Assembly (NCBI RefSeq): GCF_001730235.1
Contig: NZ_MIJF01000013.1
Coordinates: 80,527 to 144,526 of the forward strand
Length of the DNA: 64,000 nt
DNA from: Vulcanibacillus modesticaldus
Lineage (GTDB): Bacteria; Bacillota; Bacilli; Tepidibacillales; Tepidibacillaceae
Direction: 5' to 3'
Under the pieces are notes generated by a model that was not told the DNA's origin, searched no databases, and saw nothing but the letters and a program-made list of their open reading frames with translations. Positions 52,587 to 61,909 of this stretch are shown one piece after another (the first letter of the stretch is position 1; the number at the start of each line of letters is the position of its first letter). The translations under genes and the position numbers were made by a program.

Positions 52587-53012
52587 ATGGCTATAATTAA
52601 GACAAAACCTGAACATGTCCAAATGCTAGCTAGATTAATGAGGGCAGAAGCCGAGGGTGAAGGAAAATTAGGAATGCTCATGGTTGGAAATGTAGCAATA
52701 AATAGAGTTATTGCCAACTGTTTGGACTTTAAAGGAATTCGTGATATCCCAAGAATGATCTATCAATCTCCAGGTGGATTTGAAGCAGTACAAAAATCTT
52801 ATTTCTATCAAAGACCCCGTTCTGTTGAAGTAAGATTAGCTAAGCAAGTACTTAAAGGTTGGAAGTATCACCCAGCCAGTTATTCATTATGGTTTTTTAA
52901 ACCAGCTGGATCTTGCCCTCCAACATGGTTTAATCAACCAAATTCAGGGCGCTATAAATCACATTGTTTCTTTAAGCCCTACTACAAAAATTGTCCTCAA
53001 ATTTTCTGGTAA
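52587..53012 (+). CDS. cwlJ: spore cortex-lytic enzyme CwlJ
   Basis: Cortex hydrolase of the SleB/CwlJ family (Hydrolase_2), 141 residues, no signal peptide, as expected for a protein deposited from the mother cell. The catalytic glutamate region is LMRAEAEGEGKLGMLMVGNVAINRV, and the C-terminal WFFKPAGSCPPTWFNQ is typical. It needs GerQ for assembly in the spore coat, and gerQ is 16 bases downstream. ATG at 52587 with GAGAGGTG upstream. No confident sigma-E promoter was identified. Confidence 0.93.
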   Translation: MAIIKTKPEHVQMLARLMRAEAEGEGKLGMLMVGNVAINRVIANCLDFKGIRDIPRMIYQSPGGFEAVQKSYFYQRPRSVEVRLAKQVLKGWKYHPASYSLWFFKPAGSCPPTWFNQPNSGRYKSHCFFKPYYKNCPQIFW

Positions 53013-53028
53013 AAAGGAGTGAATCTAT

Positions 53029-53445
53029 GTGAATCAAAAAATGTATCCATACGAAGATGAATATTACGATATGTTTTATTACCCACCTTATTATTATCAA
53101 CATCCAGAAGCACCTACAGAGCCACAACCAACGCAACCAACAATGCCAACCCCTACACAACCTGATAGAGGTATAGATGTTCCCGGTCTTTTACCGATAG
53201 AACAATCTTACATTGAAAATATTTTACGACTCAACTTAGGGAAAATTGGAACATTTTATATGACCTATGAGGGTAATAAAGATTGGAATGCCAAAATTTT
53301 TAAAGGAAAAATTGAGGCAGCAGGTAGAGATCATATCATTATTAGTGATCCTAATACTGGTAAAAGATATCTATTATTAATGGTCAATTTAGATTATGTA
53401 ACATTTGATGAAGAACTTAATTATATCCCCCCAAGAAAACCTTAA
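53029..53445 (+). CDS. gerQ: spore coat protein GerQ
   Basis: Inner-coat protein needed for CwlJ localisation, 138 residues. The N-terminal 30 residues are Tyr/Pro-rich, then a Pro/Thr/Gln-rich linker (31-45), then the conserved core QSYIENILRLNLGKIGTFYMT and HIIISDPNTGKRYLLLMVNLDYVTFDEE. B. subtilis GerQ is cross-linked by transglutaminase through N-terminal lysines; here only K4 is present before residue 71. GTG start at 53029 with AAAGGAG upstream. Confidence 0.92.
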   Translation: MNQKMYPYEDEYYDMFYYPPYYYQHPEAPTEPQPTQPTMPTPTQPDRGIDVPGLLPIEQSYIENILRLNLGKIGTFYMTYEGNKDWNAKIFKGKIEAAGRDHIIISDPNTGKRYLLLMVNLDYVTFDEELNYIPPRKP

Positions 53446-53457
53446 GGATGATGAATG

Positions 53458-53495
53458 AAGGGCTTCTGTTTTTAATATTTCTCGAAGCCCTTTCT
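53458..53495. terminator. bidirectional terminator between gerQ and panD
   Basis: AAGGGCTTC (53458-53466) pairs with GAAGCCCTT (53484-53492); T-rich flanks follow on the plus strand. It serves the convergent gerQ and pan units. Confidence 0.85.
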
Positions 53496-53504
53496 TATTA
53501 TCTT

Positions 53505-53885
53505 TTATATTATAACACCGGCTGCTTCTGAGCCAATTTCTTGAATTTTATTATTTTCTCCTACAAATACTACCTTTGGAACGTGCTCCTTGGCTTCTTT
53601 TTGGTCCATTAAACCATAGGCAATAATTATTATTACATCACCAGGTTGTGCTAATCTTGCTGCAGCACCATTTAAACAAATGGTTCCGCTACCCCTTTCT
53701 CCTTTGATAACATAAGTTTCAAGTCTTGCTCCGTTATTATTATTAACCACTTGGACTTTTTGATTTGGTAATATTCCAGCTGCTTCTAGCAGTGTTTCAT
53801 CTATAGTTATACTACCGACATAATTAAGATTAGCTTCAGTTACTACTGCTCTATGAATCTTCCCTGTCATCATCTCTATTAACAT
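53505..53885 (-). CDS. panD: aspartate 1-decarboxylase
   Basis: Makes beta-alanine from aspartate for pantothenate. Pyruvoyl enzyme of 126 residues; self-cleavage occurs at G24-S25 in NYVGSITID, giving the pyruvoyl group from S25. [16 protein letters not shown] and [14 protein letters not shown] are family signatures. ATG at 53885 with GGAGGG upstream, one base after panC. Last gene of the pan operon. Confidence 0.95.
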   Translation of the reverse strand: MLIEMMTGKIHRAVVTEANLNYVGSITIDETLLEAAGILPNQKVQVVNNNNGARLETYVIKGERGSGTICLNGAAARLAQPGDVIIIIAYGLMDQKEAKEHVPKVVFVGENNKIQEIGSEAAGVII

Positions 53886-53886
53886 G

Positions 53887-54735
53887 TTACTTTCCCTCCG
53901 CCATAATATTATCAATTAATCTCGTTTTACCAAATCTAACAGCTAAAGCAATCAATACCTTATTATTTATTTCGCTGACGTCAGTAAGTGTTTCAATATC
54001 AACTATTGAAACGTAATCAATGTCTGCCAATGGCTTTTCTTTAATCATCTTTATTATCGCTTTTTTTATCTTTAAAGCGTCTTTTTCTCCATTTTGAATC
54101 ATTTCTTTAGCCATAAACAATGATTGAGATAGAACTACAGCTTGTTCCCTTTCATCTTTGTTCAAATATACATTTCGGGAACTCATTGCCAATCCATCTG
54201 ATTCTCTTACGATTGGACAAACAATGATCTCTATATCCATGTTTAAATCCTTTACCATTCTTTTAATAACAATACTTTGTTGAGCATCCTTTTGGCCAAA
54301 ATATGCTCGATTAGGATTAATAATATTAAATAGCTTACTAACGACAGTTGTTACTCCGCGAAAATGCCCCGGCCTTGAAGCACCACATAGAGTTCCTGTA
54401 ATTTGTTCCACCTCTACATAAGTTTTGTACCCATTTGGGTACATTTCCTCAACTTCAGGAGTAAATAAAACTGTTGCTCCAGCCTGTTGTGCTAATCGAA
54501 TGTCTCTATCTAGATCACGAGGGTACTTTTCCAAGTCTTCTCCAGGACCAAATTGGGTAGGATTAACAAAGACGCTAACAACTACGATATCATTATCCTT
54601 TGCCGCATATCTTATTAATGAGAGGTGTCCTTCATGGAGATAACCCATTGTCGGCACAAATCCTATGGTCATACCTTGTTTTATTTGTTCCCCTAAATAT
54701 GATTTTATTTCTTTGATTTTCTTAAAGACCTTCAT
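53887..54735 (-). CDS. panC: pantothenate synthetase
   Basis: Joins pantoate and beta-alanine with ATP to form pantothenate. 282 residues. HIGH-like [52 protein letters not shown] and the KMSKS-like MSSRNVYL are all present. ATG start directly after the panB stop, so the two are tightly coupled. Confidence 0.97.
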   Translation of the reverse strand: MKVFKKIKEIKSYLGEQIKQGMTIGFVPTMGYLHEGHLSLIRYAAKDNDIVVVSVFVNPTQFGPGEDLEKYPRDLDRDIRLAQQAGATVLFTPEVEEMYPNGYKTYVEVEQITGTLCGASRPGHFRGVTTVVSKLFNIINPNRAYFGQKDAQQSIVIKRMVKDLNMDIEIIVCPIVRESDGLAMSSRNVYLNKDEREQAVVLSQSLFMAKEMIQNGEKDALKIKKAIIKMIKEKPLADIDYVSIVDIETLTDVSEINNKVLIALAVRFGKTRLIDNIMAEGK

Positions 54736-55578
54736 TTATTTCCCTCCATACAAACCTTTGATAGTCTCAGAATCCGCATGATAACTATGCTCTTCTCTTG
54801 GAAAAGTACCTTGTTTTACCTCTTGAACATACTTTGATACCGCTTTTTCCATTTGCTCCCCAATCTCACTATAACGTTTAACAAATTTTGCTGTCTTTCC
54901 TTGATATAGCCCTAACATATCATGAGAAACCAGTATTTGACCATCACATCCCACTCCTGCACCAATTCCAATTGTCGGTATAGAGAGCTGAGAAGTGATA
55001 ATTTCCGCTAACTCAGCAGGAACTAGTTCTAATACAATTGCAAAAACACCTGCTTCTTCTAAAGCTTTTGCATCGTCAACTAACCTTTTCGCCTGTTCTA
55101 CAGTTTTCCCCTGAACTTTATATCCACCGATATTATGGATCGATTGAGGGGTCAAGCCGATATGTCCCATCACAGGAATACCTGCTTTAATAATCGCTTT
55201 TATATCTTCAAGAACTTCTCTTCCACCTTCCAACTTAACTGCTTGTGCATTTCCCTCTTGAATCAAACGTCCAGCATTATATACACTTTTTGTAGTACCC
55301 ATATGATATGACAAAAATGGCATGTCCGCCACTACAAGGGCCCGTTCTGTACCCCTACTGACAGCTTTGGTATGGTGGATCATATCTTCCATGGTAACTT
55401 TGGTAGTATCTTCATAACCCAATACTACCATTCCCAAAGAATCTCCCACTAATATTCCATCAACCTGATTAGCGTCGATTATTTTTGCAGTAGGGTAATC
55501 ATAGGCAGTCAACATAGTAATCTTTTGTTTATCTTGTTTCATCTTCCTGAATGTTGCCGTTGTTACTCTTTTGATCAT
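54736..55578 (-). CDS. panB: 3-methyl-2-oxobutanoate hydroxymethyltransferase
   Basis: Makes ketopantoate from 2-ketoisovalerate and methylene-tetrahydrofolate. 280 residues. [48 protein letters not shown] and [19 protein letters not shown] are family motifs. The full-length start aligns with the E. coli N-terminus but overlaps the upstream DUF2520 gene by 50 bases; a later ATG at 55542 would shorten the overlap yet truncate the protein. Confidence 0.95.
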   Translation of the reverse strand: MIKRVTTATFRKMKQDKQKITMLTAYDYPTAKIIDANQVDGILVGDSLGMVVLGYEDTTKVTMEDMIHHTKAVSRGTERALVVADMPFLSYHMGTTKSVYNAGRLIQEGNAQAVKLEGGREVLEDIKAIIKAGIPVMGHIGLTPQSIHNIGGYKVQGKTVEQAKRLVDDAKALEEAGVFAIVLELVPAELAEIITSQLSIPTIGIGAGVGCDGQILVSHDMLGLYQGKTAKFVKRYSEIGEQMEKAVSKYVQEVKQGTFPREEHSYHADSETIKGLYGGK

Positions 55579-56437
55579 CCTGACTCAATACCCCCTTCAT
55601 TTGATTTGCTGATTCATCATTTATCCTCTTAGCCCTAAGTGCTAAATCGATAGTTTGAACTCCAAGAACCTTATAAGAATCTAGCCAGCTCTTATTGCGA
55701 TTTTCCAAATTATTTAAATGCATTTTAAGAGTGCCTAGGTCCCCACGAGATATGGGGCCTGTTAATGCCTTTTCTGCTCCTTTTTCTAAGATAGTTTCCA
55801 TTGTCTTTTTTATTAACGGAGTTAATAACTTAGTAGCATCTTCTTTAGTGAAACCGGTACTGATTAGCATTTGAACTCCGGTATCGATTAATGTTACCAA
55901 ATAATTTGAAACTATCACGGCCGCTGTATGATATAGAACTTTATCTTGAGTAGGTATTTCTATCCAATGATTACCGATGCCATCTAATAAATGCTTTACT
56001 TTTTCTAAGAGATTTCCTCTACCTTCAATTGTAAAGGAAGCAAAACTTAAATCTCTTGCAGCTTTAAATGGTTCGCTGAATGACAACATTGGATGTAATG
56101 ATAGTATAGTTGCCCCTTTTTCAGCTAATAGTGATAAAACATCTGAAGAGTGAGCACCACTCATATGAAGAACTATCTTACCTTCCCACGACATAGTAAT
56201 ATTCAATAAGTCATCTGCTACTCTTTTGATAATATCGTCAGGAGTTGTAATTGCGATCATATCTGCTTCATGAACCAACGATTCTAAGTTTTTATATCCT
56301 TTACTTTCAGTGTACCTTGCTGCTTTGCTTGCTGAAGAGTAACTTCTACTGTAATATCCAGTAACTTCAACTTTATTTTGTAAGTAGATCCCCATTGCAG
56401 TGCCAACTTTACCTGCACCGATAAAACCGATTTTCAT
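55529..56437 (-). CDS. Rossmann-like DUF2520 protein, probable ketopantoate reductase
   Basis: 302 residues: an N-terminal NAD(P)-binding fold with [13 protein letters not shown] and a C-terminal DUF2520 helical domain (about 150-285; [30 protein letters not shown]). It leads the pan operon, which otherwise lacks the reductase step converting ketopantoate to pantoate. A protein of this type (PanG) was described as an alternative ketopantoate reductase in Francisella, so this role is likely but inferred. ATG with AGGGAGG upstream. Confidence 0.88.
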   Translation of the reverse strand: MKIGFIGAGKVGTAMGIYLQNKVEVTGYYSRSYSSASKAARYTESKGYKNLESLVHEADMIAITTPDDIIKRVADDLLNITMSWEGKIVLHMSGAHSSDVLSLLAEKGATILSLHPMLSFSEPFKAARDLSFASFTIEGRGNLLEKVKHLLDGIGNHWIEIPTQDKVLYHTAAVIVSNYLVTLIDTGVQMLISTGFTKEDATKLLTPLIKKTMETILEKGAEKALTGPISRGDLGTLKMHLNNLENRNKSWLDSYKVLGVQTIDLALRAKRINDESANQMKGVLSQDDQKSNNGNIQEDETR

Positions 56438-56475
56438 TTAAATTCCTCCCTAAATAATATTCATTGATGGAGGAT

Positions 56476-56655
56476 AACAAAAAAACCTCCTCGACACGAG
56501 TCAAGAAGGTATAGTGATCCCATATTGTACATCTAACATTCTTGATTCTGTCTCTGTCCAAACGGCTCAAAGCAGAAATACAGTTGTCTGAAAAAACAAA
56601 CTTAAAAAAGACTACAAACATAAGTATGGTTCTCAAAGAGATACCATCTTACCAA
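56476..56655 (-). promoter_or_regulatory. structured leader with terminator before the pan operon
   Basis: The transcript from about 56655 begins near UAAGAUGGUAU (56651-56641), which pairs with AUACCUUCUUGA (56512-56501) as a closing stem. The second strand is also the 5' arm of a terminator: ACCTTCTTGAC/GTCGAGGAGGT (56510-56485) plus TTTTTTTG. Closing stem and terminator therefore exclude each other. An inner hairpin uses TTTCTG/CAGAAA-like pairing near 56540-56578. A cis-regulatory pan RNA motif upstream of panB is known in Firmicutes; a match to its consensus is not proved here. Confidence 0.65.
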
Positions 56656-56661
56656 TATAAG

Positions 56662-56689
56662 ATTATCATATTTTATTGATTTTTTTCAA
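56662..56689 (-). promoter_or_regulatory. sigma-A promoter of the pan operon
   Basis: TTGAAA (56689-56684), 16 bases, GATAAT (56667-56662), reading leftward. Start predicted near 56655, giving a leader of about 220 bases. The remaining 56690-56805 is the region shared with the divergent C39-like gene and contains no other feature I can support. Confidence 0.65.
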
Positions 56690-56805
56690 TCCTTCATCCG
56701 CGAATTTTTCAAGCTCATCAACATTATATTCGACTAAAAAATGCTATGATGTTATACTCTATTTGATATTGTACTAAATAAACATGTAGAAGGGTTGGGT
56801 TATCC

Positions 56806-57984
56806 TTGAATGCTTCTGAACGTAAAACTATCCGTCAATTAAACAATTTAAGTGAAGAAGTTTTTAAGCTGTACTCTTCAGGAAAAACTCAAGAAGCATT
56901 AATAAAGGCTAAATCTATTGTTGACATGGCTGAAGAAAAGTTAGGTCCTAGCCACCCATTTACAAATACTTATTATGAGAACTTAGAGTTTATTAAAAAT
57001 AGGTACCGTAAAGGAAATTTTGGCTTATATGATAAATTTAACGATAGGTTAAATAATTCTTCAAAGATACTGAACAAAAATACAAAAATATCTAATAATT
57101 ACGTTCCAAAAAATTATAGTAAAGGAAGTTATATTTCTAATAAAAATTTGAAAACCGCTAAATCAGCAGCTTCTTTTAATCCTATCAAAATAATTTCCAT
57201 TGGAATATTAGGTGCGATTACAGTGGTTTCTTTAAGCTTTTTTTATTTTATCGATAATTTTTCTATACCATACATCCAACTTCCGTCAAATAATAGCATA
57301 ATAAAATTGCCAATCAGTTTAGCTAATGATTCTTATCAATTAAAAGAAAAAGCGCTTATAGATGCCCCATTGATCTCTCAACTTCCAGAGCTACCAAGGG
57401 GTTGTGAGGTGACTAGTCTAGCAATGTTATTGCAATATGCTGGCGTTAATGTAGATAAGATGGAATTAGCACGAAAAATTAAAAGGGATCCTACGCCTTA
57501 CAAGGTAGTTGATAACAGAATACATTACGGCAATCCAGAGTATGGTTTTGTAGGAAACATGTATTCTTTTGATGAACCTGGACTTGGTGTGTATCACGGT
57601 CCGATAAGAGAATTGATGGAAAGCTATTTACCGGGGCAAACAATTGATTTAACCGGCAGACCCTTTAAAGATCTTTTCTATTTCATAAGTAATGATATTC
57701 CTGTCTGGGTAATCATAAATACCAAGTATAAAGAATTAAGCCCCGATGCATTTGAAGTATGGTATACCAAAACTGGTCCTATTCAAGTAACTTATAAACA
57801 GCATTCAGTATTAATTACTGGATATGATGAGGAATATGTTTATTTTAATGACCCTTTATTGAATATCAAAAATAATAAAGCACCAATTAAAGAGTTTGAA
57901 AACGCATGGAAACAAATGGGATTGCAGGCGGTTTCTTATATTCCTAAAGGTAAGAGTTTATTAGATATTTTACCGATCGACTAG
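56806..57984 (+). CDS. membrane-anchored C39-like peptidase domain protein
   Basis: 392 residues. An N-terminal cytoplasmic helical, TPR-like segment (about 10-65; SSGKTQEALIKAKSIVDMAEE), a Ser/Asn/Lys-rich linker, one membrane helix (about 128-150), then an external Peptidase_C39_2-type domain with catalytic cysteine in LPRGCEVTSLAMLLQYAG and histidine in KQHSVLITGYDEEYVYFNDP. The protein is probably oriented with the peptidase fold outside. Function is unknown; cell-wall or peptide processing are options. The start is probably TTG at 56806, with AGAAGGG upstream at long spacing. Confidence 0.78.
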   Translation: MNASERKTIRQLNNLSEEVFKLYSSGKTQEALIKAKSIVDMAEEKLGPSHPFTNTYYENLEFIKNRYRKGNFGLYDKFNDRLNNSSKILNKNTKISNNYVPKNYSKGSYISNKNLKTAKSAASFNPIKIISIGILGAITVVSLSFFYFIDNFSIPYIQLPSNNSIIKLPISLANDSYQLKEKALIDAPLISQLPELPRGCEVTSLAMLLQYAGVNVDKMELARKIKRDPTPYKVVDNRIHYGNPEYGFVGNMYSFDEPGLGVYHGPIRELMESYLPGQTIDLTGRPFKDLFYFISNDIPVWVIINTKYKELSPDAFEVWYTKTGPIQVTYKQHSVLITGYDEEYVYFNDPLLNIKNNKAPIKEFENAWKQMGLQAVSYIPKGKSLLDILPID

Positions 57985-58149
57985 TTTCCATCAAAAATTT
58001 GAATTTAAAAAAATTTAGGAAATAAATAATTGTTTAATGGTCGATAATGATATAATGGATAATAGTTTCTACCTATAACATATTTTTTCAATATTATTGT
58101 TTGAGTTGGAATCGCTATTAATTTATTTTTTTTAGGAGTGATATGTTGT

Positions 58150-60045
58150 ATGTGCGGGTTTTGTGGCTTTATTGACAATATGACGCTTAGTGATAAAGAT
58201 AAATATATTAATGCCATGATGGATAAAATCATTCATCGTGGTCCAGATGGAAGTGGCAAATATGTGGATGAAAATATATCATTAGGTTTTAGACGCCTAA
58301 GTATTATCGATTTAGCAGAAGGGTCACAACCTCTTTATAATGAAAATAATGATTTAGTACTTGTGTTTAATGGGGAAATATATAACTACCAATATATTAG
58401 AGAAGATCTTATAGCGAAGGGTCATATTTTTAGAACCAATGCCGATTCCGAAGTCATACTTCATGCATACGAAGAATATGGTACAGGTATCTTTGACCAC
58501 CTTCGAGGAATGTTTGCTTTTGTTATTTGGGATATAAAAAACAGGTCACTATTTGGAGCTAGAGATTTTTTTGGTATTAAACCGTTTTATTATGCACAGT
58601 TAGCCGACACTTTAGTATTTGGTTCAGAAATAAAAAGTATCTTAGAGCATCCTGCCATCGAAAAAGAATTGAATATGGTTGCTCTGGAAAACTATTTATC
58701 ATTCCAGTATTCTGCTTTATCTGAAACATTTTTTAAGGGTATTTATAAACTTCCCCCAGCACATTATTTTATTTATAAAGACGGCAAGATGGAAATCAAA
58801 AAATATTGGGAAGTCTCCTTCCGTGAGCCAGATTCCCAATATAAAAGCCTTGAGGATTTTGTCGATGCCACAGAACAGGTAATGCAAGACTCTATTAAAA
58901 TGCATAAGGTTAGCGATGTTGAAGTTGGCTCTTTTTTATCAAGTGGGATAGATTCTAGTTATGTAGCAGCTTCATTCCAAGGGGATAAAACATTCACTGT
59001 AGGCTTTGGTAATGAAAAATATAACGAAATTGATGAGGCTAAAAAACTTTCCCAAGAAGTTGGAATCCAAAATTATCACAAAGTTATCTCTAAAGAAGAA
59101 TATTGGAACGTTATCCCTAAAGTTCAATACTTTATGGACGAGCCATTGGCTGACCCAGCAGCAGTGGCACTCTATTTCGTTAGTCAATTAGCGAGTAAAC
59201 ATGTGAAAGTAGTTTTATCAGGAGAAGGAGCCGATGAATTATTTGGCGGATACAATATTTATAAAGAACCTTTAAGTCTCCAACCCATAACTAGACTTCC
59301 AATGTCAATAAGAAAAATGCTCGGTCTATTAGCGGAGCAGATTCCATTTGATATTAAAGGAAAAAACTACTTTATTCGTGCTAGTAAGACTGTTGAAGAA
59401 AGATTTATTGGTAATGCCTTCATCTTTAATGAAGAAGAAAGACAGCGATTATTAAAGGACAATAATTTCCAAGGTATTTCTACTACCGATATAACTAAAC
59501 CGTTCTACGAAAAGGTTGAAGATCAAGACGATATTACAAAAATGCAATATCTTGATATTCATATGTGGCTAACAGGTGATATTCTCTTAAAAGCAGATAA
59601 GATGAGTATGGCTCACTCCCTAGAACTAAGGGTACCATTTTTAGATAAGGAAGTAGCCAAGATTGCCACCCAAATTCCTGTTAGATACCGTGTTAACGAA
59701 GAAAATACTAAATACACTTTAAGATTAGCCGCTAAAAGGAAATTAAAAGATATCATTGCAAATAGGAAAAAGCTCGGTTTTCCTGTTCCTATCCGAGTAT
59801 GGTTAAAAGAAGATAAATATTACAATCTTGTCAAGAAAACTTTTACATCAGAGATTGCAAAAAAATTATTTAACCACGAGGAACTAGTTAAATTACTGGA
59901 TGATCATTACCACGGTAAAAAAGATAATAGTAGAAAAATCTGGACTGTTTATACATTTTTAATCTGGTACGATCAATATTTTGTTAAAGACACCAAAAAT
60001 CTTAATTTAAATGAATATAACGAAGAAAAAATTTTAATGGCTTAA
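58150..60045 (+). CDS. asnB: asparagine synthase (glutamine-hydrolysing)
   Basis: Class II amidotransferase of 631 residues making asparagine from aspartate, glutamine and ATP. The nucleophile is C2 in MCGFCGFID, so the start must be the ATG at 58150, not the upstream ATG at 58138. The glutaminase domain (to about 200) contains HRGPDGSG and NGEIYNY; the synthetase domain holds the ATP loop LSSGIDSSYVA and LSGEGADELFGGY. It stands alone with AGGAG upstream and a terminator downstream. Confidence 0.95.
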   Translation: MCGFCGFIDNMTLSDKDKYINAMMDKIIHRGPDGSGKYVDENISLGFRRLSIIDLAEGSQPLYNENNDLVLVFNGEIYNYQYIREDLIAKGHIFRTNADSEVILHAYEEYGTGIFDHLRGMFAFVIWDIKNRSLFGARDFFGIKPFYYAQLADTLVFGSEIKSILEHPAIEKELNMVALENYLSFQYSALSETFFKGIYKLPPAHYFIYKDGKMEIKKYWEVSFREPDSQYKSLEDFVDATEQVMQDSIKMHKVSDVEVGSFLSSGIDSSYVAASFQGDKTFTVGFGNEKYNEIDEAKKLSQEVGIQNYHKVISKEEYWNVIPKVQYFMDEPLADPAAVALYFVSQLASKHVKVVLSGEGADELFGGYNIYKEPLSLQPITRLPMSIRKMLGLLAEQIPFDIKGKNYFIRASKTVEERFIGNAFIFNEEERQRLLKDNNFQGISTTDITKPFYEKVEDQDDITKMQYLDIHMWLTGDILLKADKMSMAHSLELRVPFLDKEVAKIATQIPVRYRVNEENTKYTLRLAAKRKLKDIIANRKKLGFPVPIRVWLKEDKYYNLVKKTFTSEIAKKLFNHEELVKLLDDHYHGKKDNSRKIWTVYTFLIWYDQYFVKDTKNLNLNEYNEEKILMA

Positions 60046-60049
60046 TAAT

Positions 60050-60077
60050 AAACCCACGTACAAAGACGTGGGTTTTA
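60050..60077. terminator. bidirectional terminator between asnB and the pyrophosphatase gene
   Basis: AAACCCACGT (60050-60059) pairs with ACGTGGGTTT (60066-60075), followed by T. It serves both convergent genes. Confidence 0.88.
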
Positions 60078-60094
60078 GCTTTATTATTAACTTT

Positions 60095-61708
60095 TTATAA
60101 CATTCGTAATGCTTGAGTTATTTTAGGAACGACTTGTTTCTTTCTAGATACAACTCCATCAACGAATGTACCTAATTCTGCCTTAACATCAAAGGCTAAG
60201 GATATTAACCGGTCGTTGTCAGACTTATATATTAGATATGATCCATTTTTCATGATATCTGTTACAACCATTAAAGTTAAGAAGTATTCATTTTCGAAAT
60301 GAATTTGTTTGATATAATTTATAAATTCAGGAGTCCTTTCGAATACACTTTCAATATCTAAGGTAAATACTTGTGAAATACCCACTTTCTTGGTCTCAAG
60401 AGTAAATTCTTTAAAATCTCTATTAAATATTTCTTCAGCAGTATATCCTTCTAATGATGTTCCTGCTTTAAACATATCTAATGTATATCTTTCTAGGTCA
60501 AGATCTAAAATCTCGTTTAGCTCCTTAACTGCCTCTTTGTCCAAATCAGTTGTAGTAGGGGATTTTAATAATAATGTATCTGAAATGATACCTGAAATAA
60601 GTAATCCCGCAATATTATGAGGCAGTTCCACATTATATTCCTTAAACATCCGATACACTATTGTGCAAGTACTACCGACTATCATATTCCTAAAGTTGAT
60701 TGGATTATCTGTAGTAATATCACCGATTTTATGATGGTCGATAATTTCTATAATGTTAGCTTCTTTTAACCCATTTGCACTTTGACGATACTCGTTATGA
60801 TCTACAAGAATTACATTTTTTTTATGAGGATTAATTATTTCCTTCTTATTTACAAACCCCAAGTACTCCATATTCTGATTTACTACTGGGTAATTTCTAA
60901 AATTACTATTTATCATTTCCTCTTTTACTTCACATAAATAATCATTTTCATTAAATTGAATAATATCTTCATGTCTCATGATTGAAGAGACATAATTACA
61001 TTGTGTTATTAATTTTGAAGTAGTATAAGTATCCTTATCTACACTAATCATAGAAACGCCATTTTCTTTAGCCATTTCTAAAAATTTTTCTGGAATTTCT
61101 TTACCACCGGTGATGATAATTAACTTCACTTGAGATTTTATGGCATCTTCTATTACTTTGTATCTATCCCCAACGATAATAATATCGTATTGGTTCAAAT
61201 GTCCAATGACACTCTCTGAATAATATGCAATTACTCCAATATTTCCTTGTATTTCTTCATTGGATTTAACTAGAACCTTTCCATCCAAACCATTGATTAT
61301 ATTTGCCATGGTTGTATCTAGTTTATAGATATTCCCATTCATTAATCCCATCGCTATATCTTTCATCGTAACAATACCTATTAGTCGATTATTTTCATCA
61401 ACAATAGGGACAGTTTTAATTTCTGGATTGCTTTTAAAAATATGATAGATTTCAATGATAGAGTTAGTTGGTAAACTACCAGGAACCCTGTCCAGCTCTA
61501 AATCTTTAAGTTGTATTTTTACGTTGTCGATAACTTCCGGTTCCTCAACCTTGAAACAGTCTAATACATATTTTGTTTCCCTGCTGACCTTGCCTAAGGC
61601 CACAGGTTTAGTGTTGTAACCCAGCTGATTCTTTAAATAGGATAAAGATATTGCAGATGTTACTGAATCTGTATCAGGATTTTTATGCCCAAATACTAAT
61701 GTTGTCAT
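60095..61708 (-). CDS. ppaC: manganese-dependent inorganic pyrophosphatase with CBS-DRTGG insert
   Basis: Family II pyrophosphatase, 537 residues, against about 310 for the plain enzyme. DHH-type catalytic parts: GHKNPDTDS (7-15), VDHNEYRQ and IDHHKIGD. Inserted between them (about 65-300) are two CBS domains around a DRTGG domain, the regulatory module known to bind adenine nucleotides and diadenosine polyphosphates in related clostridial enzymes. It hydrolyses PPi to drive biosynthesis. ATG start with GGGGATTGAGAA upstream. Confidence 0.92.
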   Translation of the reverse strand: MTTLVFGHKNPDTDSVTSAISLSYLKNQLGYNTKPVALGKVSRETKYVLDCFKVEEPEVIDNVKIQLKDLELDRVPGSLPTNSIIEIYHIFKSNPEIKTVPIVDENNRLIGIVTMKDIAMGLMNGNIYKLDTTMANIINGLDGKVLVKSNEEIQGNIGVIAYYSESVIGHLNQYDIIIVGDRYKVIEDAIKSQVKLIIITGGKEIPEKFLEMAKENGVSMISVDKDTYTTSKLITQCNYVSSIMRHEDIIQFNENDYLCEVKEEMINSNFRNYPVVNQNMEYLGFVNKKEIINPHKKNVILVDHNEYRQSANGLKEANIIEIIDHHKIGDITTDNPINFRNMIVGSTCTIVYRMFKEYNVELPHNIAGLLISGIISDTLLLKSPTTTDLDKEAVKELNEILDLDLERYTLDMFKAGTSLEGYTAEEIFNRDFKEFTLETKKVGISQVFTLDIESVFERTPEFINYIKQIHFENEYFLTLMVVTDIMKNGSYLIYKSDNDRLISLAFDVKAELGTFVDGVVSRKKQVVPKITQALRML

Positions 61709-61842
61709 TTCTCAATCCCCTTCATCTAGTCTTGATTTTTATATATTAAATTAATTTTAGATGTTTAAAGTTGTTCACAGCATAAATAGTATTTTATCAC
61801 GTAAATCTAAATGATTCTAGTAGATATTCAATCTCAAATTTT

Positions 61843-61878
61843 ATCAAAAAAATAACAGGGTGAATAACCCCTGTTATT
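61843..61878 (-). terminator. terminator of the LUD-domain gene
   Basis: AATAACAGGG (61851-61860) pairs with CCCTGTTATT (61869-61878); a T-run follows on the minus strand. It is about 30 bases after the stop. Confidence 0.88.
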
Positions 61879-61909
61879 AGAAATACTTCTATACCGATTC
61901 TATTTGATA

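Noticed and set aside
56485..56655. A T-box riboswitch upstream of the pan operon.
   Set aside because: The conserved T-box core AGGGTGGNACCGCG is absent, and pantothenate genes are not typical T-box targets.
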